Positions 45,084 through 56,400 of a stretch of DNA of 64,000 nucleotides are shown here, piece after piece (positions within the stretch are counted from its first letter, which is position 1; every line of letters begins with the position of its first letter). A model generated the notes under the pieces. It ran no database searches, was not told where the DNA came from, and saw nothing but the letters and a program-made list of their open reading frames with translations. Both the position numbers and the translations under genes were made by a program. Source of the DNA: Euborellia annulipes (lineage: Eukaryota > Arthropoda > Insecta > Dermaptera > Anisolabididae); contig JAKCPI010010562.1 in NCBI GenBank assembly GCA_023213315.1, forward strand, positions 31,201 to 95,200, in the 5' to 3' direction.

Positions 45084-46100
45084 TTAATTCTGTTGCCAAG
45101 TCACTGAGTTGTTAGAAGAGGGGGAGATATGCGGGTCCAACCCCCCCCCCTCTACTTCAACTATTTTGATTAAAAATAAATATCAATAGTCTAATACTTA
45201 CTTTACTTTTTTTAATGTAATCGGAACCATATTTTTGCTACCTTTGAATTACTTGATTTTTTGGGCATACTTTTTATGACACACAACGCCATCTTAGCGG
45301 GACAAACATGCGTAACTTCTACCTCCTGAACCCCTTAAGGTTCAGCATAAAATAAATAAGAATGGAAAAAAAAACTCATTCATTCTATCGAAAATTATTT
45401 TTACTATATTCTCTTAAAAATAAAAAAAAATTTTTTACAATATGCTAAAAGTCCACTATAGCATACCCGTAACGATCTTGATAAAAAATAGCGATTGATT
45501 TCGGGGGAAATTTCTTTTGAAAATACCGCGATAATCTATAATTAATAGATAGAATGGAAATCTATTATTTTATCCGATATTAAAAAGGAGATAAGCAGCA
45601 AAAGAGCGAGAGGGGCAAGCAACGCGGTTCGATTGCCTTTGATCGAAAAAAGAAGAAGAAGAAGAAGAAAAAAAGAAGAAGAGACGAAGAAGACGACGAA
45701 TGGGACGCAATGGACCAGGAGATATATCATTGTGTCGTGATCTCTCTCTCTCTCTCTCTCTCTCCTTCACTCCCTTCAAATTTATAACAAATCTAATAAG
45801 GCTTAATTAAATGCAATTATTATTTATTTATTAATTGAACCAACTTTTATTTGAAACTTTTTTATCTGAGATATATGAGAGAGAACTTGCGCCTACGCCT
45901 GCCTCTCCACGTGATTATTTCGACTCAAGGGATAAAATGCTTTTAATTTTTGGCACCATATTCAATGAAGGCTTTTTTCATGATTATCACTTCGAATTTT
46001 TCTATATTCTTCCTAGATAATAAATCAGCTAAAGCAGAGGCGTAACTACATTGATTGGCGTCCCCTCCCGCAGATACAAGAATGCCCCCCCTCCAAAATA
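45084..46100. other. Duplicated segment and simple repeats
   Basis: 45084-45242 matches 48186-48349 (GTTGCCAAGTCACTGAG through CATATTTTTGCTACCTT). 45245-45340 is another TTAA-family end. 45649-45690 is (GAA)n and 45741-45763 (CT)n. 46036-46100 holds a left hAT-like end, CAGAGGCGTAACTAC. Confidence 0.6.
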
Positions 46101-46547
46101 AAAATCTGATGTGACTGGCGCACAGCACACAACTTTCTCTTACCTTCGGTAATCGAAAGTTGTGTTCTGTGCTTGTCACACCAGATTTTTCGTGTCGACA
46201 TATATTTAGTTTCCGCGAATTTTGAGAAAATCGAAAAAAACTGAAAAAGTACATCAGTAAAGTACTAGTACTCTTTGGCTGATTTTGATTAAAAGCTTAT
46301 TTTTCCGGTCCCGGGGGTGTTTAACTTAAATATAAAATTTCAGCCTCATAGCTCAATTCCTTCATGCTTAAAATTGAACACACACACACCCACCCACCCA
46401 CCCACACACACACACACACAGACAGACCATGTCGCGAAAACCACTTTTTTGGATTCAGGGGACCTCAAAACGTGAAGATCCATCAAAATCTCGACATCGA
46501 ATTTTTGACATGAATCCAATACTTTCTCTCTATATATATATTACATA
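46101..46547 (+). repeat. GTAAGAGAAAG family copy with internal deletion
   Basis: Head hairpin, then a jump from TTTAGTTTCCG to GAATTTTGAGAAAATCG (about 170 bp of body absent), then the normal (CA)n and GATTCAGGGGACC end. Confidence 0.78.
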
Positions 46548-46799
46548 CCCCCCCCCCCCCCCCATTATTCAAAGAAATAACGCAACTCGTTTGTTTATTT
46601 GTTTTGATTTTGCTCTGTTGCTATGCACAAATTAAATGATTTTTTAATAAAAATATTATATATTCTTTTACTCGGGAGAAAGTCTAGTTTCTGAATATAT
46701 AAAAAAAATTATCGGTTATGTAAGAAAAAAATATTAGCCCTCCCCCCCCCCTAGAGCGCCCTCTAATGGTCCGATGTTTACCAAAAGCTTTTCAATTCT

Positions 46800-47040
46800 T
46801 GGCCTCTACCCCTAGTTTATGTGTGCAAAATTTCAAAAGAATTGAATGGATAGTTTTTGAGATTTCGTTGACGAAAAAAATTACCACAAACATACACACA
46901 GACACACAGACATCATTCCAAAAACTTCTTAAATGGATTCAGGGGACCTCAAAACGCATTTTGGCAGCTTCAGAAAAATTTCGATTTTTTTTTACGATTA
47001 CATTAACTTTCCCTGCCAACCTACGGTTGATGGGTAAAGT
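46800..47040 (+). repeat. Distant relative of the GTAAGAGAAAG/foldback tail
   Basis: CAGACACACAGACATCATTC, GGATTCAGGGGACCTCAAAA and TACGATTACATTAACTTTCC match the shared tail of both families, with a different 5' part and end (CAACCTACGGTTGATGGGTA). Confidence 0.55.
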
Positions 47041-48185
47041 TAAAAAAAAAAACTAGACTATTATAAGGAATTTTTCAATGTGCTTTTTTTTTTAAATGAA
47101 TTAAATTCATAAGAGATTATTGGGACATCGAGCTATAATTTGTTTAATGACTTATTAAAAAATTATCGTAATTAATTTTTTTGTTATCAAGCAAATACAA
47201 AAAAACAATCTGTCCCAATAATCTTTAATATTTTTTTTAAATTTAAAAATGAATTTATTGTTATTATTAATCACATATTATTTAAGAAATTTTTAAAATA
47301 AGCTTAGATGATTTATTTAAAAATCAACTGTCAAATTAGTTCAGCATTCTTGCAATAGATGGCAGCAGACAGGGAGGGCAGGGGGGCTATATCCCCGGGG
47401 CCCGGACCCTCCGAGGAGGCCCGGGCCCATTGCACTCCCACCTTAAAATTCTAATAAAAAATAATTTTCATGGTTAAAATTTCAATTAAAAAAAATCATT
47501 TTCTTGAAATTTTTTTCTCAGGGGGCCTTTTAACCTCAATTCAAGTTTGATCTTTTCACGACTCAGGATAGCTAAAAACGCAGATTTCAGTGGCTAATTT
47601 TCAGAAAATTTTCCATACCTCACGGAAATTCTCTGTCCGGATCTCGAGAAAATATTGTAATTCTTTTATTAGGAAATTTTGAAAAATTTTTAATTAACTT
47701 TATTTAAATAAATATTGTAAGCTATGTACAAACTATTTCAAAAGTTGTGTCAAAAACTGTGTAAAAAATTGTTGGCATGAAGGCCTCAATAGACTTTTAT
47801 ATACTAAAAAAAACTTTAAGTTTTTTTTTTTTTGGGGGGGCCCGTATTAGTAAGTAGCCCCGGGGCCCGTCAAGTCTGTCTGCGGCCCTGCGTGCAATAG
47901 ATGGCAGGCTAGACTAACAGCCTATCCCCTATTAGCCTATATCTGGCCTATATTTATATATTTTTATGCTTTTATAAAGGATATATAATATATAATAACA
48001 TTTATAAAGTATTTATTATTAAAAGATCAATGAAGATCAACCAAATTCATTAAATATTATTAGCTACCATTCTGACATCTCTTGGCAAATTTTTGAATTA
48101 CTTGATTTTTTGGTCATACATTTTATGACACACTACGCCATCTTATCGGGAAAAACATGCGTTACCCCTTCGCTACCGTAGCCCC
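47041..48185 (+). mobile_element. TTAA-flanked ~630-bp element, copy 6, split by an insertion
   Basis: Starts in ACTAGACTATTATAAGG (the outermost left end is missing) and ends CTACCGTAGCCCC plus TTAA. A GC-run-rich element at 47366-47889 interrupts it inside the GCAATAGATGGCAG block, which is present on both sides. Confidence 0.75.
47366..47889. mobile_element. G/C-run-rich insertion with a 15-bp flanking repeat
   Basis: Left end CAGACAGGGAGGGCAGGGG, right end GTCTGTCTGCGGCCCTG(CG), with GGGGCCCGG just inside both ends. TGCAATAGATGGCAG flanks both sides. The end style is hAT-like, but the duplication is longer than 8 bp. Confidence 0.65.
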
Positions 48186-48350
48186 TTAATTCTGTTGCCA
48201 AGTCACTGAGTTGTTAGAAGAGGGGAGATATGCGGGTCCAAACCCTCTCCCCCCCTCTACTTCAACTATTTTGATTAAAAATAAATATCAATAGTCTAAT
48301 ACTTACTTTACTTTTTTCAATGTAATCGGAACCATATTTTTGCTACCTTA

Positions 48351-48990
48351 AGCCCGGTCCACACGCTCCGTTTTGCACAACCTTTTGTCTGCGCAGTTCA
48401 ACACGTTGCAGTTAAAACGTTGTAATTTTGAGTATCCAGACGGTGCAGTCATATTTGTATTTTTTGCTCAGTCTTGTGCGATATCGTCATGGGGAGGTTC
48501 TCCTGTGGTCAATTTTTGCATGCTCTCTCGTTAGAAAAAAAAGATTAGAACATCTTAGAAGAACCGGGCGTTCGAAGTGGTCGCATAAGTGGCTTTTAAA
48601 AAAGCGGGACTTTTCCACATTACATTGTTGCCTCCCTGTTACTATACTCCTTTGATTTAACACGCCAAATACATGGAAAACTTTCATAAAGTGCAATAAA
48701 ATCAGTTAAAAACTCTCTAGAACATTGCCGAAAGTCAGCCATCGTGGAGTGATTAGGGAAAACTGAGGAACAAAACGATTCGGAACATGGAGCAAGCGTC
48801 CACATGCACCGACTTGTCCGCACAGGTCATGGATTTCAAAGCTAATTTGCTCAGTTATCGCTGCAACTGTACCGTCTTCCCGCCTGGCTCAAAACTGCGC
48901 AAATTTCCTGTCCACACGCAACGTTTTAACTGCAACGTGTTGAACTGCGCAGACAAAAGGTTGTGCAAAACGTAGCGTGTGGACCGGGCT
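48351..48990. mobile_element. Harbinger-like element with TTA duplication
   Basis: Inverted ends AGCCCGGTCCACACGCT and AGCGTGTGGACCGGGCT, extended inward by about 60 further matching bases containing GTCTGCGCAGTTCAACACG. TTA lies on both sides (48348-48350, 48991-48993), as PIF/Harbinger makes. The interior keeps part of the MADF/Myb-type second protein but no transposase. Confidence 0.85.
48620..48742 (-). pseudogene. MADF-domain fragment of the Harbinger accessory protein
   Basis: From an ATG the minus strand reads MADFRQCSREFLTDFIALYE then SFPCIWRVKSKEYSNRE. This is the start of a MADF DNA-binding domain, whose usual pattern is a short acidic helix, then a P-x-LW-like motif and Y-x-NR. 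Harbinger elements encode such a protein beside the transposase. The frame stops soon after; related residues (RQQCNVEKSRFF) follow in another frame. Confidence 0.65.
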
Positions 48991-48993
48991 TTA

Positions 48994-50206
48994 TATTCGT
49001 CAAGTAATATGATAGATTTCTAAATTAAATGACAATTAGCGGGGGGGGAGTTGTGACCCCGGTCAAGTTTTAACTGTAGGCCTTAGTTTACTATTTTTTC
49101 CTAATTTATTTATATTTCTTCTATATTTGCCTATATATTGACCCTGTTATGCAATGGTGTGTTCAACTACTGTATTTTATTTAACTGAAATAAGAAGAGT
49201 TGGGCCTACTTATACGTCGCAGAATTTAATCTTCTGTATTTTTTTTTAATAATCACTTTTTTGATGGGACACTTTGGGAATTAGACAACAAAATTAACAT
49301 TTTTTGGTTCCCACTGGAGAAAAAAAATATAATCTAATTCAAAATTGGAGTTGTTATGGATAATACCATGTTTTTTGCTTTGATGATTGTGTCTTAATTC
49401 GTGGAAATGAGTGTAGATGGCGCTGACATCGTTGCATATAAAATCCCTTATTTCACTTGAGTCGGAGCAAGTGCACAGTATTTGATAATAAAGCAGTCGA
49501 AACGTTGTTCATTATTTATACTTTTAATACAAAATATGTTCTATAATTAAAAACTCCCATAATAATAATAATGAAAAAAAAAAAACAAATAAAAATTCAC
49601 AAAAAATATTTTTATTGAATAAAACATAACAAATGTATTTATATATATAATAATATTTATTTATTTATTTATATTTATATATTCGGAGGAATGTATTTAT
49701 TTATAAATTTAAACTATTATATTAAAATAAAATATTGCATTAAAAAAAAAAAGAAGAGTTTTCCTCCAAATGGACGGAATTTGCAAATTTAATTTCTATT
49801 ATACTCGCGTATACACACGCACATACATACATGCAGGGGGGACACATACAAGACAAAAAAAAAAAGAAATAAAATCCAAAATAAAGATAAAATTAAAAAA
49901 AAAATCAACTATTTAAATTAATCTAGTATATACGTATATATATATATATTTTATATACAAAAAATAAAAGAAAGTTGAAAAATATTATAATTAAAAATTA
50001 AATATAGGATATTTATTTATTTATCAATTCATCAAATCTTTCTGTTCATTTTATTTATTAAATAAATACATTTATTAAAATTTTATACCGTATATATATA
50101 ATTAATAATAAAAACAAAGTTTCAATTTGTGTTTATAAAGATTTTTTAAACTCCGAAACTAATTAACCGATTTTTTTATGCATAAATTCTGATGAATTCA
50201 AATTAG
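48994..50206. other. AT-rich intergenic DNA
   Basis: Apart from the dispersed repeat at 49385-49515 this is low-complexity A/T DNA with (TA)n near 49935. No gene seen. Confidence 0.5.
49385..49515. repeat. Dispersed repeat shared with 58370-58475
   Basis: GATGGCGCTGACATCG and CACTTGAGTCGGAGCAAGTG recur inverted near 58385-58460 (GTGCACTTGCTCCGACTCA, GACGTCAGCGCCATCGG). It ends in AAGCAGTCGAAACGTTG, reminiscent of hammerhead 3' pieces. Confidence 0.55.
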
Positions 50207-50214
50207 GATGGCAA

Positions 50215-50466
50215 CATGGGCGTAGCCAGGGGGTGGCAGAGGGGTCATTGCCCCCCCTTGGCTTGTCCTAAAAATTAAAAAAAAAATACAAATATATATT
50301 TCTCCCATTGAAAAATTTTTTTTTAAAGCCCCAATCCGCTACATTAATTGATTTTTTTTTTTATTTAAATAAATAATTAATAATCTATGTATATATTAAT
50401 TGCGAACCCCCCTCTCGCCCTAACGAGGGGTTGGTCCCCCTAACAAGATGTCTGGCTACGCCCATG
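50215..50466. mobile_element. Short hAT-like element (CATGGGCGTAGCCAGG ends)
   Basis: Inverted ends CATGGGCGTAGCCAG and CTGGCTACGCCCATG. GATGGCAA flanks exactly on both sides (50207-50214, 50467-50474). The interior is non-coding, with runs of C and T. Confidence 0.92.
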
Positions 50467-50952
50467 GATGGCAAATTGTAGTATTTAATAGGTTAACAAG
50501 GTTATATAGAATATTAATTACTTAATGAAATCGTGGCTTAAATGAAAAGGATGGTTCGAATTAATTAGACCCAAACTTTGGACCGTAGGCGCTTGTTGAA
50601 ACATTTTGTAAATTAAAGTTATTTGAATATTTAATTTTAATTTAGATTGAAACCTTCCTAAATTTAGTTAAGTTGGAGTGAGGGAGGGAAGGTATTTTTA
50701 TTTTATTATTGATATAATATGGGGTAAAGGTAAATTTCATTTTAAAGTGCGTTTAAAAAAAAAAAAAAAATATAGAACCTTTTTCACTCTATCCGTATTT
50801 CTCACACGGCACATGTGTTGCCTATAAGTCAAGGCGCATGCTCGATTTCAATAGGCCTACAAAACAAACTCATCTCGCAGAATATTTTTTTATCTATTGT
50901 ATTTATTGTCTTTAGGATTTTGTTTTAAAATTACCAACTGCTCAATCTAGAG

Positions 50953-51268
50953 CAGGGGTGAGCAACCTTTTTAATCAACGGGCCAATTTAAATTTTAAAA
51001 TTTTTGGCGGGCCGCACATATAGTAACATTTATTAATAATTTCCAAAACTTTATTTATAATAAACATTAGAATAAAAAAATATAAAATTTTCCCTCCATC
51101 CCTCGTATAAACCAGTCCCTGAAAAGGGTTCCTCTCCTCCTCTTTCTATATAGTGATAATGATAAAATTTAAATAAAAAAATTTATTTTCAATTTTAGAA
51201 ATGCTTGGCGGGCCGCATAAACATGTTTAACGTGCCGCAAGCGGCGGGCCGCGGGTTGCTCATCCCTG
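50953..51268. mobile_element. hAT (Charlie-like) non-autonomous element with exact 8-bp duplication
   Basis: Ends CAGGGGTGAGCAACC and GGGTTGCTCATCCCTG form the terminal inverted repeats. ATCTAGAG flanks it on both sides (50945-50952 and 51269-51276), an exact 8-bp duplication as hAT transposase makes. It is a short deletion derivative of the family seen at 25006. Confidence 0.92.
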
Positions 51269-51444
51269 ATCTAGAGTGTTTATCGGCCTTAGGATCTTGA
51301 TTTTGGATGGGTGACAGGCAAGATTAGAATGAAAGACGAAAATAAATGTTTTTTTTTTTTTTTTCTTAAGAGTTTCGGTTGTTTCTTTCAACTTTCTTCA
51401 GATCACATTTATGTGGAAAGGTGGGAAAAGGACTGGCGTAGCTA

Positions 51445-51707
51445 CCCACACAGCACAAAATATTGCTGGAATGTTGCAGCAATCTTGCTCAATGCTGACA
51501 ATATTGCAGCTACATTGATGCAATATTTCTCCAATGTTGCAAAAAGACGGACATAGGAATATTGCAACAATATTGCTGCAATATTCCTAGCTTGGAATAT
51601 TGCCGCTGCAATATTGCCAATATTTTGCAAGATTTGATATTGTGCAATATTCCTGCAATATTAATTGGCAATTTATGCAAGATTCGCAATATTTTGTGCT
51701 ATGTGGG
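51445..51707. mobile_element. CAATATTGC-rich terminal-inverted-repeat element, copy 2
   Basis: Ends CCCACACAGCACAAAATATT and AATATTTTGTGCTATGTGGG, flanked by TA on both sides. Same motif-built interior as 9509-9801, including the GACGGACATAGGAATATTGC block inverted relative to copy 1. Confidence 0.78.
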
Positions 51708-52479
51708 TAGTCACTCCAAGAATAAATTTTTTTTTTTATTAGTCTTTTCGGCCATCTAAGGTCATATAGACTTTCACTTTTCACTTTGTTTTTATAAAAA
51801 GACAATTATTATTATATTTTATAGAAAACTAAAAAACAATTTGGCGATTTATTCAGATGGGTTAACGTTTTATTTATTTTTCTCCACGGTCGGGTATCAC
51901 ACCCTCTAAACGGGTGCAAAGTAAAAAAAAACTTGTTTTTTTTTTATTTCTCGATTTTCCCATCAGATGGATTGTCAAATTTTATTTTTATATGGTATTT
52001 AATTGAAAATTTATTCATAATTAATTGACATTTGATATTATTTTATAATAAATAATAATGAACAGATAGATTATAATTTAAATATTTACAAAAAAAAAAA
52101 AATATCGTTTTATAAAAGATAACTTAGCTATATAATTTATTATTTAAAATACGTATTATACGGTATTATTATTGTATTAAATAAAAATAAAAATATAAGC
52201 AGAATAATAATAATAAATATTCATATTATTTACAATTAAAAAAAAAAAAAATTCGCCATACATAAAAACGAAAAAAGTTATCTACAAAAAAAATAAAACT
52301 ACAAATAAAATGAAATATGATTTTAAAAATTAAAATTCGCTCAGTCATCACGAAATTTGCATTTTTATTTATTTATTCAAAGCAGTCTTTAAAAGGAAAA
52401 TTTTAAATAAAATAAAATAAAAATGAAAAATGTCATTTTGGTTTTATCAGAAATAGGTCACACAATTTGACTTCAAAAC
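51708..52479. other. AT-rich intergenic DNA
   Basis: A short inverted SINE tail piece (CTTTTCGGCCATCTAAGG) is at 51741-51790; the rest is A/T-rich with no coding signal. Confidence 0.5.
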
Positions 52480-52664
52480 ATATGAAACTTTCTTACAAGA
52501 GGAGTGCATATTGAACGAAAATTTTTTCATGTGTAGTACTTAATGAAAAACAAATTCTGTTAAAGCGAGAGAACGCACTTCTCAACTGTTTGTCTAAAAA
52601 AAAAAAAATGTGTACGATTTTGCCAGGATGCCTTAAGCGGTTGCTAACAATAACAATTCAAAAA

Positions 52665-52730
52665 GCCATTGTGGCTAGATTAGTTGCGTGTATTCTTTGT
52701 AAACATGAAATCCCGAGTTCGAATCACCCC
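52665..52730 (+). tRNA. tRNA-Thr(TGT)-like pseudogene, left arm
   Basis: TGGCTAGATTAGTTGCG (A box), a loop TTTGTAA that would give anticodon TGT, and CCGAGTTCGAATC (B box). The anticodon stem has mismatches and there is no acceptor-stem partner, so it is tRNA-derived but not a working tRNA. Confidence 0.45.
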
Positions 52731-52985
52731 CTATGCAACTATTTTTTTTTTTTTGTGTAATTTATAAAATGTAAAATTTTTAATAATAACATATTTCTCG
52801 TAAAATATTAAATATTTCCTTTTATTATATTTTTGACAGAAAGCATTTGAATTTTCTTTAAATAAAATTAAAAGCCAATAATTAAAAAAAAACATTTATT
52901 AATATTTATTTATAATTTATTAATATTAAAAAATTATTTTTTTTTTTAGAAATTCAAAAAATATAAATTCAAAAAAAAAAAAAAA

Positions 52986-53053
52986 GGGGCGAGATTCGAA
53001 CTCGGGATTTCATGTTTACAAAGAATGCACGCTACTAATCTAGCCACAATGGC
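52986..53053 (-). tRNA. tRNA-Thr(TGT)-like pseudogene, right arm
   Basis: Inverse of the left copy and slightly better: the D stem GCTA/TAGC and T stem CGAG/CTCG pair. The anticodon stem is still imperfect and the acceptor stem absent. Confidence 0.45.
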
Positions 53054-53441
53054 TTTTTGAATTGTTATTGTTAGCAACCGCTTAAGGCATCCTAACAAAA
53101 TCTTTAACATTTTTTTTTTAGACAAACAGTTGAGAAAAGTGCGTTCTCTCGCTTTAACAGAATTTGTTTTTCATTAAGTACTACACATAAAAAAAAATTT
53201 CGTTCAAATCGGTGACATGAAGGCTATGCACTCCTCTTGTTAGTTGGAGTAAAGTTTCAGCATGTGTTATATACTGTCATAAAATAATAATAGACTAGCT
53301 ATTTAGTGACCAAAATATCAACATCATGACTTTATTTTTTTTACGGGAAATCTCGTGATTTATTATTATAATAATAAATATACCTTTGGATGAAGGAATA
53401 ATTTGGTGTGAGCTTTTTTTTTAATATTTATTCTTTTTTTT

Positions 53442-56400
53442 TTAACTACTGATAGAATAGCAAGTTTTACGTACATCAGCTAAGATGACACTGAAATCAT
53501 CTTCAGTTTTGACAACTGTCGTTGCTGCTGCTGCCGCTGCTGTTGATTGATGTTGTGGAGTTTGCGAGCCACCACCACCTGTTGTTGTTGTTGTTGTTGT
53601 TGACTGGTGTTGATTGGATTGAGCCTCTCCATATGCTGCTTCATGATGATGGAACATCGGAGACGGGGAATGATGATGATGGTCTTTAGATTCCATCTTG
53701 AAATAAAAAATGAAGATATAGCAGCATATTTTGGATGTTCCAATTGCATTCAGAGCTGCGCTTAAAATACTTCAAGTAATTTTCTGAATAGTGGGTACTC
53801 CAAAATACAGGGTGTTTATAAACGAATATCGGGGTTTTAACTCTTTATAATATCTGTTACATTAAACTTACAGCTATAAATGATATGTCAAATGAAAGAG
53901 CAGCTCAAACAGTTTGTTTGTTGGCACCAGTGCGCATGCGTTTCTGCCGCAAATCCGCTAGACATCCCGTCGAAAAATGACAGGGCTTGTTATGCGTTCT
54001 CCTGACCTAACGCCATGCTATTTTTATCTTTGGGGGTTTCATCAAGGACCGTGTGTACGTGCCTCCGCTACCAGCTGACCTCACCGAATTAAGAAACCGG
54101 ATTGAAGCAGCTTTTGTGCTACAATTACTGAAGACACACTTATCAACGTTTGGGAAGAACTCGGCTACTAGATGTGAGCCGTGTGACACAAGGTAGTCAC
54201 ATTGAACATTTTTAAGGTTCTTGGTAAAACTGTTTGAGTTGCTTTTTCATTTGACATATCATTTATAACTGTAAGTTTAATGTAATAGATATTATAAAGA
54301 GTTAAAACCCCGATATTCTTTTATAAACACCCTGTACTTGCGACAGCTCTGATGCAATCTTCGTTTTCATTGGTAAAAATACTAAGACCCCAACTTAATG
54401 AACTGAAAAAGTTTTTTCTAAAACAGTCAACTCATTTTTGATAAAAGAAAAATTCCTAAATTCGCTACCAAAAATTCAACATACCTGAGGAGGCATTGCA
54501 TAGTAATGCTGTTGTTGTTGTTGTTGTTGTTGTTGTTGATGATGATGATAATGATTATGATTTGGATCTAATTCATGATGTAAAATTGGTGCCACTTGTT
54601 GTGATGAATATTTCAAATATTTATCTAATTCATGAGCATCTTCATGATCCAAAAGAAGACCATGATTAGGATCAGTTGGATTGGATAGGGAATATCCTGA
54701 AGTACCATTGCCTCCGGTTACTTGAATACCAGTATTCATCATTAAACCACCTAGAACACACAAATCCGAAAATTAGTTAATATTCTGAGCTAAATACTAG
54801 AGCTTAAATTGGCCTGCCAAGACTTTCTCAAGTGATTCTTTTCGTGCTTTGAAATATCAAGACGGTTTTGACTACCACGTGAACATTTTCTGGAAATCGT
54901 AGAAAGAAATTAAAATAGTGTAATCTGTAAATTTGAAGAAAGTCTTGAATTCAAATGGAAGAAACATTGATCTGTTGAATAGGGAAGAAGATGCAGCTAA
55001 TTAAATTGAGCCTCTATTTAGTAATTAAGAACTCTTTTTGGAACGTTTCGGCCGGATTTAACCCTGCCATAATTGGCTGCATCCTCTTCCCGATTCAACA
55101 TATCAGCTAAAGCCACGTTCCGCTATTCATTTTAAACATTAACATGGGAATGAATGCTTTAGGGGCTCAAGACTCCTTACCCCTAAAAAATTACCGAAAT
55201 CAGTGCATAAAAAATTCATAAGAATCAATTGAGAATCTTAAAAAACTGAAATGTGTAGGCCTTTTTTTTATTATATTGATAACTTACTTGAATATGTCTC
55301 TCTGGTGACTCCTAAAGGTGGCATATACGGAGAGGAATTTGGTTGATAACTTGGTGATATATTAGGCTCATATGTTGGTTGACTATTTGTCCCATAAACG
55401 CTTGATTGATGGTGTTGATGATGACCTTGTTGGCTCGATTGTTGATGATGCTGATGATGATGTTGATGATGATGATGATGATGACTTGGTTGAGCTTGAG
55501 CAGGGCTAGTGGATGTTGCTGAAGCGCCTAAATCTTGGCTAGTTGCAACCGGCGGGAAATAGGTCCCGGTAACAAGTCCATTATGCTCATAGGAACCTAA
55601 AAAAAAATTTATTATTAGGCAAGTTGTTTTTAATGAAAAAAAAAAAAACTTTGTTTCAATATTATTTACCTAGAAGACGTTCATTAGTGCAGACCATGAC
55701 GAATCCATTGCCAAGACCCATCGTGGCAATAGCCTGTTGATGGTGATATCCACCGCCAACCGCTCTAGATGGTGGTCCATGGCTTGTATATCCACCTCCG
55801 CTTGATGCGCTTGCCGAAGAGGCTGAAGCTGCTGCAGCTGCTGCTGCAGAAGCGAATTCTCCATCTTTTCCAGATTCTAATGGTGACATTTCAGGGGTGG
55901 GTAAAGCGTTTGGATCGATACGTGGTGGTGGGCCTCCACCACCGCCATCAAGAGGAGTAGGATCTCCACTCAATGCTGATCCAGGCTCGGGACTACCAGC
56001 TGGAGAAGCATCAGGTGTTTGAAGAAGATAGCCACTACCGCTACTTCCAGAACCACTCCCTGGTCCTCCACTATTTCCATAACCTCCCGTTTTTCCATAT
56101 AAATAATTCTAAAACAATAAATATTTTAAACAATAAGAAGATGAAAAATTGATATTAAAAAAAAAAACAACGTACCTGGGAATAAGAAGCATGTTGTGAT
56201 TGGTATCCAAGGGGATGGTGCGCGGCCGCTGCAGCAACTGCAGCTGCATGATGCATGGCTGCTAAATGTTGAGCAGCAGAAGATCCACTGGATGATGACG
56301 AGTGTCCATAAGAAGAAGAGGCCATATCCGGTGAACAATTCCCAGGATGTTGTTGTTGTTGTTGCTGCTGCTGCTGTTGTTGCTGTTGGAGACCTTGATT

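Larger units (their letters stand above)
52480..53268. repeat. Inverted repeat with two tRNA-Thr-like heads, 3' of the Sox gene
   Basis: Arms of about 250 bp (52480-52735 and 52981-53268) are about 90% inverse copies. Each contains GCGAGAGAACGCACTT, CCTTAAGCGGTTGCTAACAA and a tRNA-like segment. The spacer is plain AT-rich DNA. The right arm ends about 175 bases past the Sox stop codon, so a long Sox 3' UTR would include it. Confidence 0.82.

Noticed and set aside
45542..45779. Open frames rich in Ser, Phe and Leu on the minus strand
   Set aside because: Product of (GAA)n and (CT)n microsatellites.
48428..48655. Plus-strand frame inside the Harbinger-like element
   Set aside because: It overlaps the inverse MADF-related sequence on the minus strand and has no family likeness.
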